Below are positions 51,254-59,583 of a stretch of DNA of 64,000 nucleotides, piece by piece. Position 1 is the stretch's first letter. Each line of letters starts with the position of its first letter. Position numbers and translations under genes: made by a program. The DNA is from Roseovarius salincola (GTDB lineage: Bacteria > Pseudomonadota > Alphaproteobacteria > Rhodobacterales > Rhodobacteraceae), in NCBI RefSeq assembly GCF_026891095.1, contig NZ_JAPTNL010000005.1, forward strand, positions 62,001-126,000. The letters are read 5' to 3'. Below the pieces are notes generated by a model. That model was not told the DNA's origin. It saw nothing but the letters and a program-made list of their open reading frames with translations, and did not search any database.

Positions 51254-53089
51254 ATGGTTCAGTTCACGATCAAGACCGACACCCCGGCCAAAGCCATAAC
51301 CACAGGTCGAGGGTCGGCGTCCGCCGGGAAGACAATGTCCGATCTCCATACGTATGTCCAAGCGCGGACAGATATCGCGAGTTCCACGAAGAACTCGTAT
51401 CTCGGCGCAATCGAATATCTCGCCGATGTCCTAAACAAACCCCTTATCACAATCGACGCATGCCTTGATGAATTCGATGAACGGTTTCCCAAGACTGCGT
51501 TCGATATAGAACAATGGCCGACCAACACCGCATTCGGACTCTGGCGCCGCCGAGTCCGCTCTCCGCTCAGGAAGTTCCTGGGCGTAACGAAAGCTTTGGC
51601 AGACTTGCGAATGCAGCAAGACGAATGGAACGATCTCTTCGACGCGATCGAGCCTCTTGTTTCCGGCAAGGTCGGGCAGTCCGCCAGATGGCATCCCATG
51701 AAGCTTTCTGCACTCAAGACTTTCGCGGTCGTCGCACGCGCCTACGGATATCTGCCTCGCGATATCGGTATTGCCGTCGCGCTTCGGCTGGACAGCGATT
51801 TCACGGGCAACAAGAGGGAGGCGAACCGTCGCTCTATCGACAGGCTGGATGAGTTGCGTCAGTTCCCGGAAATTCTGCCGCTGCTTCCTCCGCAAGCAGT
51901 CAATTTCAAGCCCGAACTCCGGCGCAAGGCCGTCGCTTCACTCGATCATGACTGGGAAGCGCAGTTCTGCGGGTGGATCGAAAAGGTGACCAAGACAGGT
52001 TGGGATCCCGTATCCCGACAATTCGCGGACGACCATCAAAGCCACGCCGATGTCATGCGCTCGGCGATGCGGACATTCCTGCGCATCGCGGTGGATACCG
52101 GACGGGTGTCCAACGCCGATGCCGATCTCGAGGTCGTGCTTGAAGATGATGATCTGGTGACCGAAATCGCTGGTGAATTGTTGGAGAGAACCACCAGGCG
52201 TAAATGCGAGGGGCGCCTCGTCCCGCGGACATGCCGGAAATACCTCAAGGCGATCGGGCAGATCAGGCGGCACCTTGGGATCGACAACTCTGAACTCGAG
52301 CTGATCATTGCGAACAACGCCATATCCCGAGAGGGTGGAAAGGCGGAAAAGCGGATGACAAAGAAGAACCGGCAGTTCTGCGAGGCACTGATCGACAAGC
52401 CCCATGTCCGACGCCGTTTCTTCTTTTCGTTCGAGACCCTCAAGCAGGAGGCGTCTTCCATCTTCGAAAAAGCCTCACTCGAGCGTCGCGACCTGACGCG
52501 AAGGGAAATCGGAACCGCGCGCCTCCTCGGCTCAGCGGCGTGTTTCGTCGCAATCGAAATCGGTGGAGCTCCGATCAGGATCGAGAACGCGATGGGCCTC
52601 ACGTGTTTTGGTGACGATGCACAACTGCGCGTCCCAAAGGGCAAAGACAAACCGATACAGTTATGGATACCACCGGAATTGACCAAGAACAGGGAGGAGA
52701 TCGAATTTCCCATCCAATATGACAAGTTCGGTTACTACGAAACCATCCGCTGGTATCTGAAAGAGATCCGTCCGCTGTTCCCGCATGCAGACAGCGGTCC
52801 GTATCTCTTTCCGGCGGTGAAGACTCCGGGCGCATCGATGAACCCGTCCTGGTTCGGATCGGAATTCTCGAACGTGATGCGTACATACGTGGATCTGCCC
52901 ATGACGCCGCACCAGATGCGTCACGGCCAGGTTTCCCTATTGCTGAACAAGCACCCCGAAGAGATCGAAGTGATCGCGAAGCGCATCGACGACAAGGCCG
53001 CGACCATGCGCACGTTCTACGGATTCATCAAGGCGCTTCTGATGGTCGAACGGGGCCAGGACCTCCTGAAAGGATTGATCGATGTCTGA
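51254..53089 (+). CDS. Tyrosine recombinase 1 of the overlapping pair
   Basis: This 611-residue protein has a long N-terminal core-binding region (LHTYVQARTDIASSTKNSYL) and a C-terminal catalytic domain with Arg in IEIGGAPIRIENAMG, Lys in RVPKGKDKP, the His-x-x-Arg box in MTPHQMRHGQVSLLL and Tyr in AATMRTFYGF. All main catalytic residues are thus present. GAGAGGA precedes the ATG. The last 8 bases overlap the next recombinase, so both are made together. The size is larger than a phage integrase (~400) and fits the big recombinases of multi-recombinase mobile modules. Confidence 0.82.
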   Translation: MVQFTIKTDTPAKAITTGRGSASAGKTMSDLHTYVQARTDIASSTKNSYLGAIEYLADVLNKPLITIDACLDEFDERFPKTAFDIEQWPTNTAFGLWRRRVRSPLRKFLGVTKALADLRMQQDEWNDLFDAIEPLVSGKVGQSARWHPMKLSALKTFAVVARAYGYLPRDIGIAVALRLDSDFTGNKREANRRSIDRLDELRQFPEILPLLPPQAVNFKPELRRKAVASLDHDWEAQFCGWIEKVTKTGWDPVSRQFADDHQSHADVMRSAMRTFLRIAVDTGRVSNADADLEVVLEDDDLVTEIAGELLERTTRRKCEGRLVPRTCRKYLKAIGQIRRHLGIDNSELELIIANNAISREGGKAEKRMTKKNRQFCEALIDKPHVRRRFFFSFETLKQEASSIFEKASLERRDLTRREIGTARLLGSAACFVAIEIGGAPIRIENAMGLTCFGDDAQLRVPKGKDKPIQLWIPPELTKNREEIEFPIQYDKFGYYETIRWYLKEIRPLFPHADSGPYLFPAVKTPGASMNPSWFGSEFSNVMRTYVDLPMTPHQMRHGQVSLLLNKHPEEIEVIAKRIDDKAATMRTFYGFIKALLMVERGQDLLKGLIDV

Positions 53090-54800
53090 TCGTAGATACG
53101 ACACGCGTAGCCGAGACCAACTGCTTGCGGGCTCGCATTTCGCACCCTACAGCGGAACCGCTTCGATCAAGACGATCGGTTTGCGGGAATTGCGTACGCT
53201 CGATCAGTTTCTCGCTTGGTCGAATGAAACCGATCTTGAATTGACGGGCAGCGATGTTTTTCTGGCCTTTGCCGCGCAAGACAAATCCACCCGGCGCCTC
53301 GAAAACCTGCGAACGGCACTCGATCGATTGCTGCCTTCGGAGGCGAGTGCCCTCGTCGCTGTCCGCGATGCAATCCGGAGAAAGCATCCCCGGAGCAGGT
53401 CCTGTGACCGGCGTGACCGGGCAACGCTTCTCGAGAGCTCTCACATCGCGCCTTATCGCGGATTGGACGCGATCGAGGAGGTGGATCTGGAAGACCTTCG
53501 TGTTCTGGAGCGATTCATGGCGTTCGCGGCCGAGCGGGGGATCGACGTACCGGACGTCAAGGATTTCCTTTCGTTCTGCTCCGACGTGACGACCTCGCGA
53601 CGCCTGCGCAGCCTGAAAGCCGCGCTCGATATCCTGTTGCCTGGTAATCCCGGCGTGATCATCACCTTGAATGCGGCCATTGCCGAGAAGGGCACACCCC
53701 GGTCGCCAGTCAAGTCGCCCAAGGCGCGACCGCCGGGGAAACGTCGGGTCACACTGGCCGGGTTGCCCGATCAATGGCAGCGACGTCTTTCCGCGCTGCG
53801 TGCGGGGCGCATGATCAACGGTCGGCGTCCACCGGCCCGGAGTGTCGTCAACAGTATGGAGGAGGTGTTGCGCGAATACGTGAAAGTTCAGCAGGATGCT
53901 GGCGCGGGCATCGACCTGACGGTCGAGGGCCTTCGACGTTTCGAAGACAGCAAGGCGAGACACGCGCAAAGGATCTCCGACCCGAAATACGCCGGGCAGG
54001 GCAATCGCCCTGCGACCCGCCACACGGCCACGATGCGGATCCGTCAATTCGCGGAATACCTGAGCTGCGATGACATGATAATTGCAGCATTCAGGACGCA
54101 CGAAAATGCGCTTCGACGTGAATGCGACACCGTCGTGCCCCTGAAATTCGGTAGGTACGAAGACTTGCCGACGTTGGCCGAAACATGGGAGCTGGCTCAC
54201 GATCTGCTCGAGAAGAGCTTCCGCACAAAGCGCAGGCAAACAAGGCTTCGGCTCGTCAACGAAGCCGCCGTGATCGCCCTCTGGACATTCATTCCGTTGC
54301 GCCTGCAAGACGGGCAGCTTCTGTGGGGGCGCGACATCTATCATGACGGAACGCGATACCGGATCGACATAGAGACGCAGAAGGAGGGGAAAGAACTCAG
54401 AGGTCGTCTCCACGAGGCATTGACGCCCTTTCTTGACGCGCTCGTGCTCACCGGCATCGACTCAGCATATCTCGATGCAATGCGTTCACGCGCCAATGCA
54501 GAAGAACTGCCGGTCTTCGTGCGAACAAATGGCCGGATGCTGGGCGCAGGCTACCCGTCGGCCGTCTGGCGAAAACATCTCGGAACCGGCGCGCACATCG
54601 CGCGCACGCGGATCCACACTGAGCTCGGGAGGCTCGGGCGTGAAGGTGTCGATGCCGCTCTCGCGCTGTGCGCGCAGAGAGATCAACGGAGCCGGACCTT
54701 CTATCAAGCAAGGGCTGTGGCCGTCGCGCAGCGCACCAGGGGCCAGGAAATGATCGATGCAATACTGGAGGAGAGCTCCGCCGAACACCAGGGTGCCTGA
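53082..54800 (+). CDS. Tyrosine recombinase 2 of the pair, partly degenerate active site
   Basis: This 572-residue protein resembles a tyrosine recombinase. The N-terminal part contains two internal similar blocks (RSRDQLLAGSHFAPYSG and RRDRATLLESSHIAPYRG) of ~110 residues each. The catalytic part has Arg in TFIPLRLQDGQLLWG, a Lys in TQKEGKEL, Arg in ARTRIHTELGRLG and Tyr in QRSRTFYQ. The first His of the His-x-x-Arg box and the later His/Trp are not in their usual place, so activity may depend on recombinase 1. It overlaps that gene by 8 nt. Confidence 0.72.
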   Translation: MSDRRYDTRSRDQLLAGSHFAPYSGTASIKTIGLRELRTLDQFLAWSNETDLELTGSDVFLAFAAQDKSTRRLENLRTALDRLLPSEASALVAVRDAIRRKHPRSRSCDRRDRATLLESSHIAPYRGLDAIEEVDLEDLRVLERFMAFAAERGIDVPDVKDFLSFCSDVTTSRRLRSLKAALDILLPGNPGVIITLNAAIAEKGTPRSPVKSPKARPPGKRRVTLAGLPDQWQRRLSALRAGRMINGRRPPARSVVNSMEEVLREYVKVQQDAGAGIDLTVEGLRRFEDSKARHAQRISDPKYAGQGNRPATRHTATMRIRQFAEYLSCDDMIIAAFRTHENALRRECDTVVPLKFGRYEDLPTLAETWELAHDLLEKSFRTKRRQTRLRLVNEAAVIALWTFIPLRLQDGQLLWGRDIYHDGTRYRIDIETQKEGKELRGRLHEALTPFLDALVLTGIDSAYLDAMRSRANAEELPVFVRTNGRMLGAGYPSAVWRKHLGTGAHIARTRIHTELGRLGREGVDAALALCAQRDQRSRTFYQARAVAVAQRTRGQEMIDAILEESSAEHQGA

Positions 54801-54930
54801 TCGGCGCCGACGTTAGGAAAGGTCCTCGCAGAATGCGCGGACCGCCTGCCGTGCTCCTCCGCCGTGGCACCAGCGCAGGGACGCTGGCCATCTCGGCACT
54901 CCCAGGATTCCTTCTTGGCGCCGCCCGCAG

Positions 54931-54964
54931 ATACCGGCGCTCCTCTTGCCGAGAGCGCCGGTAT
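54931..54964. repeat. Perfect 12-bp inverted repeat after the recombinase pair
   Basis: ATACCGGCGCTC and its exact complement GAGCGCCGGTAT flank a 10-nt loop (CTCTTGCCGA). It lies in the 297-bp gap behind recombinase 2. A terminator is possible, but the arm length and loop also suit a recombinase-binding site. The rest of the gap has no credible gene. Confidence 0.7.
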
Positions 54965-55097
54965 CAACGCCCGTGCAATCAACTGATCGCGGACCTTTCG
55001 CGCCGCCTATTCCCAGTCGCAAACCAGGACCCCACCAATTCGAAAGGAGACGTCCGGTGGGCTGACGCTGCACGAACGCAGCGGGAAAAGGAGAACA

Positions 55098-55493
55098 ATG
55101 CTCGACAATTCCACTTCGATGCATACCAGTACCAATCCGGATTGCGACACACTTTTTCGAATCCGGGTTTTCTTGGCGACACAGGCTCCAGGCCTTGAGG
55201 CCGCGGCGCAGTTGCTCGGAGGCCAGCGATGGTCCGGACGCGTGCGGCAGCTCTGCGCGGATGTCAGTGACGGATCGTTGCCATCGCGCGCATGCCTACG
55301 CGAACTCAAGGCACTCCTCGGTCTTCTGAGGCTTGAGTCGGTACACGATCTTACATCCGAAGAAGCGGCGTGTTTCGCGATGATTGAGCCTACGGATCCG
55401 CGCATCTTTGAAATCTGCCTGATCACCGATCGACTGGCGCAGTTCCTTGATGAGTATCAGGCAAGACCACCGGCCGACGCCAGCCAGACATGA
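55098..55493 (+). CDS. Small hypothetical protein of the recombinase module
   Basis: This 131-residue, mainly helical protein has no family I recognise (TLFRIRVFLATQAPGLEAAA, QLLGGQRWSGRVRQLCADVS, LRELKALLGLLRLESVHDLT). AGGAG stands 6 nt before the ATG. It overlaps the next frame start region and lies between the recombinase pair and the integrase, so a recombination accessory role is possible but unproven. Confidence 0.6.
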   Translation: MLDNSTSMHTSTNPDCDTLFRIRVFLATQAPGLEAAAQLLGGQRWSGRVRQLCADVSDGSLPSRACLRELKALLGLLRLESVHDLTSEEAACFAMIEPTDPRIFEICLITDRLAQFLDEYQARPPADASQT

Positions 55494-55561
55494 TCACATT
55501 CCGGCCCCTTGGGGCCGGTTCTGAAGGGCGGGCCCGCTGCTCGTCCCGTCCAGGAAAGGAC

Positions 55562-56002
55562 ATGGTCATGAAAAATGTAATCAACGACGCGACACTCGAA
55601 GACCTGATTTTCGAAGCCCTACAAAGAGCAAGGTCATTTGTTGCGGCGCTCAGGGGTGACAGATTCGTAATAAACGCTCGCGACAGTGCTTTTGTCGGTC
55701 GGTGCCTATCCTCAATTGAGGAGGGGCGCATACTCGAAGAAGATGTCGCGGGCACTCTCGATGCCGTCCGCGAGGTTCTCTGCCGGGAAATCGAGAAAGA
55801 GACACTCGAAACCCGTCAGGTTTTCGAGGGCTATCACGATCCCGAGATTGGCGACGTTGGACGTGTCATCGAGATACCGGTTCGGACAGTGCGCGGAGAT
55901 GATCTTGCTGAATTGCTTGCTCAACTCGATGGGTTATCCAAGGCAAGGAACGCTGCGGTCGACCGATTGCGTGCAGAGAAGGAAGTCCGCAAACGGATCT
56001 GA
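55562..56002 (+). CDS. Small hypothetical protein, helical and charged
   Basis: This ~146-residue protein (MVMKNVINDATLEDLIFEAL start) is rich in charged helices (LDGLSKARNAAVDRLRAEKE). No domain is recognised. The frame is open upstream into the previous gene, but the ATG at 55562 or 55568 follows AGGAAAGG and is preferred. It is convergent with the integrase, with a strong hairpin between. Confidence 0.55.
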   Translation: MVMKNVINDATLEDLIFEALQRARSFVAALRGDRFVINARDSAFVGRCLSSIEEGRILEEDVAGTLDAVREVLCREIEKETLETRQVFEGYHDPEIGDVGRVIEIPVRTVRGDDLAELLAQLDGLSKARNAAVDRLRAEKEVRKRI

Positions 56003-56007
56003 AATGG

Positions 56008-56037
56008 GGCCCTGCCGCGCCGACGCGCGGCAGGGCC
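56008..56037. terminator. Bidirectional terminator hairpin before the integrase stop
   Basis: A perfect 13-bp GC-rich stem (GGCCCTGCCGCGC / GCGCGGCAGGGCC) with a CGAC loop lies between two convergent genes, 5 bp from each stop. It is the strongest hairpin I see in the window. Confidence 0.75.
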
Positions 56038-56042
56038 TTCAC

Positions 56043-58298
56043 TCATCCGACCACACGAAGCCCCTGCGTCTCCGCCTTCTTCCGGGCTTCACTCGGCGCG
56101 TCAGAAAACGGACTCCTGATCATCGAAATGTCGATTTCGACATCCCGGATGCGCTCGAGGAGCACGTCGATATGCAGGCCCTGACTGTATGAACGATCTC
56201 CTTCGTCGCGCGGCTCGTGTCCCATCAACCGACATCTGATCGCGTCGGACTTGTCGCGGTTCATCAGGTCACCGTGGAAAGTCGTCCGGAATGCGTGGAA
56301 ATCCAGACCGGGCCAGTAGCACTCGTTCGTCTGGCGATAGTACGTGAACTTCTTCGAGAAATTCTCCGAGAACTTCCCCTTGGTTTGCCCGCGGGTCAGG
56401 TTCGGAAAGAGGCGGCTCTGCCCCTGGCGCCGGCGCATCTCCACGAGTTGCAGCAAGCCCAGTTCGATGAGCTGCGGATGCACGGGTACCTTGCGTTGAG
56501 ACTCGTCCGATTTGACATGGTTGGCATCGCATCGCTTGATGTCGATATAAGGTATGTTTCGATCGCTGCCAAAGTCCTCGGGCGCCAGCTGGCAAGCCTC
56601 TTCCTCCCGGAACCCCATGAGACGGGCGAGAAGGGGAAGCCAGAACAGCGGCTCGCCAGGCTCGTCGATCTCGCCCTGAAAGACGGGTGAGTGGAACAGC
56701 GTCAGGATCCGGTCGTCCCAGACGGTGCGGGCCCGGCTCGCCTCTTTTGCGGCCATGCGCTTTTTGTCGCTGTTGGAGACCGAGCAGATTTCGAAAGGAT
56801 TTTTGTCGATCAACTGAAGGTCATACAGCATCTGCCCCACGGCACGCATCGTCCGACGATGCTTGATGATGGTTTCCGACCTTAGCCGGGGTTGCAATGC
56901 CTCGCGCCGCGCCTGCTCCTTGTCCGCCTCTGTCGCATCGGTGCGGGATGCCACAATATGGAGATTGGCTTCCGCGTCCGTTTCCTCGTCCGAGTCGATG
57001 CGTTCAATGAGTTCACGATAGCCATTTTCCGCCAGATATCTTTCCTGTCCCTTGCCGTGCTTGGCTGGGATGCGCGGCAGGAAAGCCAGGGCATCGCGGA
57101 TGTCGTTCTTGCTCGCATCCTCGAACGTCACATTCCCAACGAATTCCGGCCAGAACGTTTCCGCGAACCGGATCTTGCTGGCGCTGTCCTTTTGCCATTT
57201 CCGGCCTGCATCGGCGTCTCGCGTTTGCTCACGCGCAAATTCATTACCGTATCCGGCCTCCTTCAGTTCGCGATACAGTCTGATCGCCTGGATCACGGTG
57301 ATCCCGCGTGGTGAGGCAAGTGCCATGCGACTTTCCTCGCTCAGGTCTCGCAGGTCGATGTTCTCCAGCCGTGGGGGTCGCATCTTTGCCCTGATGGCGG
57401 CCTCGTCCCCGAGAGTGGCCGCGGCGCGGATCTCGACGGGGGCCTCGGCTTGCGATGCACTTGCCGGCGACGGGGACGGCTCCTCTTGTCGAGGTCGTGC
57501 CGTGGTCTCGCCGGCCCGGGGCGCTTCGATTGTCGTGCAGATGGGGGCCGGCACCGGCGCGGTTGGCGCCGTGTAACTCGCAGCGACGGGGGCGGCAGCA
57601 ATCTGAGACGGCGTTCCGGGAGGCATAGGCGAGGCAATCGGAGCCGGGGTGGCGGCGGTCCTGATCGATGCTGCATTGCCTGGCATTCCGTTTGAGATTG
57701 CACCAGGCGCGGCACGGGCCGACACGAATATCGGGCTCGGGGTGTCGAACCGCCCGAGTTCGCGGTTCTCCCGCTCTCGGCTGACATCGAGAAGGATCCT
57801 GGTGGCCTCGTAGGCGAGCATCCGCCAGTTCTCGGTGTCTTCGGCCAGATGAACCCCGAGACGCTCGGCGACGGCTCTCAGGGGCGCGCGGACCACCTCG
57901 CGATCGCCGCAAGCCAGGGCGCGGCGCAGGACGGCCTGCGTCGCCTGTTCGCAGGCAGCGGCCTGGTGGGCGGCCGCCTCGCTTCGAGGCGGTGCCATGG
58001 CCCGCGCGGCGGCGTGCGCGTCGATCTGGAAGCGCGCCAGAGCTTCGAGCAACCGGATGTCGTCGGGTCGCAGATGGTCCATGTCTCTCTCCGTCACCAT
58101 CGCGAATGCGAGGTCGCAGAGCCCGGTGAGGCGCCGTGCGAGCTCTTTCGCGTCGGTCGGGACATGGGTGCGCAGCGAGACACGCAGGAAATAGGCGGGA
58201 ACAAGGTTGACTGGTGTCAGCCTTGCGGGAAGCCGTCGGCGGAAAAGAAAGCCGGCTGGGCGGCGTTCGAGATAGGGAACATGTGCGATTGCGGTCAT
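56043..58298 (-). CDS. int: Tyrosine integrase beside tRNA-Asn (DUF6538 type)
   Basis: The ~751-residue integrase has a DUF6538-like arm domain (YLERRPAGFLFRRRLPA; FLRVSLRTHVPTDAKELARR), an Ala/Pro-rich linker (~residues 210-300) and a catalytic domain with RLMGFREEEACQLAPEDF (Arg I), HVKSDESQRKVP, LDFHAFRTTFHGDLMN (His-x-x-Arg), RLMGHEPRD (His) and RSYSQG (Tyr). All catalytic residues are present. ATG 58298 is chosen because GGAGGG lies 9 nt upstream; the longer frame to 58451 has no family-like sequence. Its start is 178 bp from the tRNA, the classical place for an island integrase. Confidence 0.87.
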   Translation of the reverse strand: MTAIAHVPYLERRPAGFLFRRRLPARLTPVNLVPAYFLRVSLRTHVPTDAKELARRLTGLCDLAFAMVTERDMDHLRPDDIRLLEALARFQIDAHAAARAMAPPRSEAAAHQAAACEQATQAVLRRALACGDREVVRAPLRAVAERLGVHLAEDTENWRMLAYEATRILLDVSRERENRELGRFDTPSPIFVSARAAPGAISNGMPGNAASIRTAATPAPIASPMPPGTPSQIAAAPVAASYTAPTAPVPAPICTTIEAPRAGETTARPRQEEPSPSPASASQAEAPVEIRAAATLGDEAAIRAKMRPPRLENIDLRDLSEESRMALASPRGITVIQAIRLYRELKEAGYGNEFAREQTRDADAGRKWQKDSASKIRFAETFWPEFVGNVTFEDASKNDIRDALAFLPRIPAKHGKGQERYLAENGYRELIERIDSDEETDAEANLHIVASRTDATEADKEQARREALQPRLRSETIIKHRRTMRAVGQMLYDLQLIDKNPFEICSVSNSDKKRMAAKEASRARTVWDDRILTLFHSPVFQGEIDEPGEPLFWLPLLARLMGFREEEACQLAPEDFGSDRNIPYIDIKRCDANHVKSDESQRKVPVHPQLIELGLLQLVEMRRRQGQSRLFPNLTRGQTKGKFSENFSKKFTYYRQTNECYWPGLDFHAFRTTFHGDLMNRDKSDAIRCRLMGHEPRDEGDRSYSQGLHIDVLLERIRDVEIDISMIRSPFSDAPSEARKKAETQGLRVVG

Positions 58299-58475
58299 GG
58301 CGCGACCCTCCGATGCGATGGTCGGGGCGGTCCGGAGTCGCGCAGGATGCGCAGAGTCGTGCGCGGTCGGTGTGTCGACCTGTGTCCCTGAATGTGCCCC
58401 ATCCGGGGCACAAGGGCTGGACATGCGACTCCAACGAAAAGCATGTCCCATGAAATCAGGGGCTTGGAGGATTTT

Positions 58476-58492
58476 TGGCTCCGGCGGTAGGG
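58476..58492 (+). repeat. Right attachment-site copy inside tRNA-Asn
   Basis: The 17 bases TGGCTCCGGCGGTAGGG form the 3' part of the tRNA and match 24628-24644 exactly in the same orientation. Here the rest of the tRNA follows on the right, so this is the junction that keeps the tRNA whole. Confidence 0.85.
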
Positions 58493-58550
58493 ATCGAACC
58501 TACGACCAATTGATTAACAGTCAACTGCTCTACCGCTGAGCTACGCCGGA
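58476..58550 (-). tRNA. tRNA-Asn (anticodon GTT)
   Basis: The minus strand folds into a full cloverleaf. The acceptor is TCCGGCG/CGCCGGA, the D arm GCTC-AGCGGTA-GAGC, the anticodon arm GTTGA-CTGTTAA-TCAAT with GTT, and the T arm GTAGG-TTCGATC-CCTAC. The discriminator is G, and CCA is encoded at 58478-58476. It is intact. Its 3' end is the integration target of the island. Confidence 0.97.
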
Positions 58551-58631
58551 ACACGGTGGTCCGTATAGCAACAGCCTTGGGCGGCGTCCAGAGGGATTGT
58601 TACATATTTTCCGTGTCGCGCGCCGTGCTGC

Positions 58632-59543
58632 TCAGACCGTCGAAAAACGTGCGCGTGAAGAGAGGGGATCGATGGGGGCGGCGAGAGTTTGTCCCATGAG
58701 ATCAATAAGGTGGGCAAGGACGTTGCGGGTCGCGGCGGGCATCAGAGATGTGGGCGTGTCGCTATAGATTCGATCCGCCAGCGCCTGCGCCGTCGCGGGG
58801 CCTGAGCGGAGTTCCTTCAGGATCGCCGCCTCGCGCGAGCGGCGGTGCGCGATCAGCCAGTCGAGCCGCGCCAGCGGGTCTTCGATCGGTGCGCCGTGCC
58901 CGGAATGGAAAATCTGTGCGCCGACACTTTTCAGGCGCTGGCAGGAGGCCATGAAATCTGTCAGGTCGCCGTCGGGGGGCGAGACGAGCGAACTGGCCCA
59001 GCCCATCACCAGATCACCTGAAAAGATCGCGTCACGGGATTGAAAACAGAGATGGTTGCCCAGGTGCCCCGGCGTCCAGAGAGCGGTGATGCGCCAACCC
59101 GCTCCTTCGACGGACTCGCCATCCGCCAGTCGGATATCGGGGCGAAAGCCGTGGTCTATCCCTTCGCCGCCATCGCCAAGACCGCTGGCCGCAAGGCGCT
59201 TCATCACGGCGCTGCGCCCGTCCTGCGCGCCGCCATAGGCATGGACCCTAGCGCCGGTCTCCTCCGCCAACCGCGCTGCCAGTGGCGAATGGTCGAGATG
59301 GGCGTGGGTGACGAGGATATGGGTGATCCGCTGGCTTGGCTTCACGGCGCCAAGGATCGCCGACAGATGTGCCTCATCCGCCGGTCCCGGATCAATCACC
59401 GCAAGACCGGATTCTCCCAGCAGATAGGTGTTGGTACCGCGAAAGGTCATCGGCGAAGGGTTGGGCGCCAGGATGCGGCGGATTCCATCGCCCAGATCCT
59501 CGGCTATGCCCACCGGCGGGTCGAAATCGCTCTGCAGCATCAT
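58632..59543 (-). CDS. MBL-fold metallo-hydrolase (LACTB2-like)
   Basis: This 303-residue protein has the metallo-beta-lactamase metal motif THAHLDHSP, then LWTPGHLGNHLCF, SGDLVMGW and GHGAPI, and a C-terminal winged helix (AILKELRSGPATAQALADRI). The LACTB2/ribonuclease-like group has this architecture. Its substrate is unknown. Two adjacent ATGs (59543, 59540) can start it. It belongs to the ordinary chromosome beyond the island. Confidence 0.85.
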   Translation of the reverse strand: MMLQSDFDPPVGIAEDLGDGIRRILAPNPSPMTFRGTNTYLLGESGLAVIDPGPADEAHLSAILGAVKPSQRITHILVTHAHLDHSPLAARLAEETGARVHAYGGAQDGRSAVMKRLAASGLGDGGEGIDHGFRPDIRLADGESVEGAGWRITALWTPGHLGNHLCFQSRDAIFSGDLVMGWASSLVSPPDGDLTDFMASCQRLKSVGAQIFHSGHGAPIEDPLARLDWLIAHRRSREAAILKELRSGPATAQALADRIYSDTPTSLMPAATRNVLAHLIDLMGQTLAAPIDPLSSRARFSTV

Positions 59544-59583
59544 CGGGCTTCCTTCCTTCGCGGTGCGCGTCTAGTTTCGGCGC

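Larger units (their letters stand above)
24628..58492. mobile_element. tRNA-Asn genomic island, about 33.8 kb
   Basis: The span is bounded by the 17-bp direct repeat of the tRNA-Asn 3' end. It has an intact tyrosine integrase reading away from the tRNA at the right end. Contents are a catabolic cluster (24.8-42.4 kb), a decayed zone with an IS3-type element (42.4-45.9 kb), a two-gene nuclease unit (45.9-49.8 kb) and a recombinase module (50.2-58.3 kb). The mosaic suggests several acquisition steps; the repeat pair shows the outer boundary of the latest integration. It remains possible that part of the catabolic half is older chromosome trapped by recombination between the repeats. Confidence 0.75.

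Noticed and set aside
53082..58298. A classical RIT element made of three adjacent recombinases
   Set aside because: RIT genes overlap and read in one direction; here the third recombinase is 1.2 kb away, on the opposite strand and linked to the tRNA, so it is the island integrase.
58299..58451. A 51-residue N-terminal extension of the integrase
   Set aside because: The extension shows no family-like pattern, and the ATG at 58298 has a well-placed GGAGGG.
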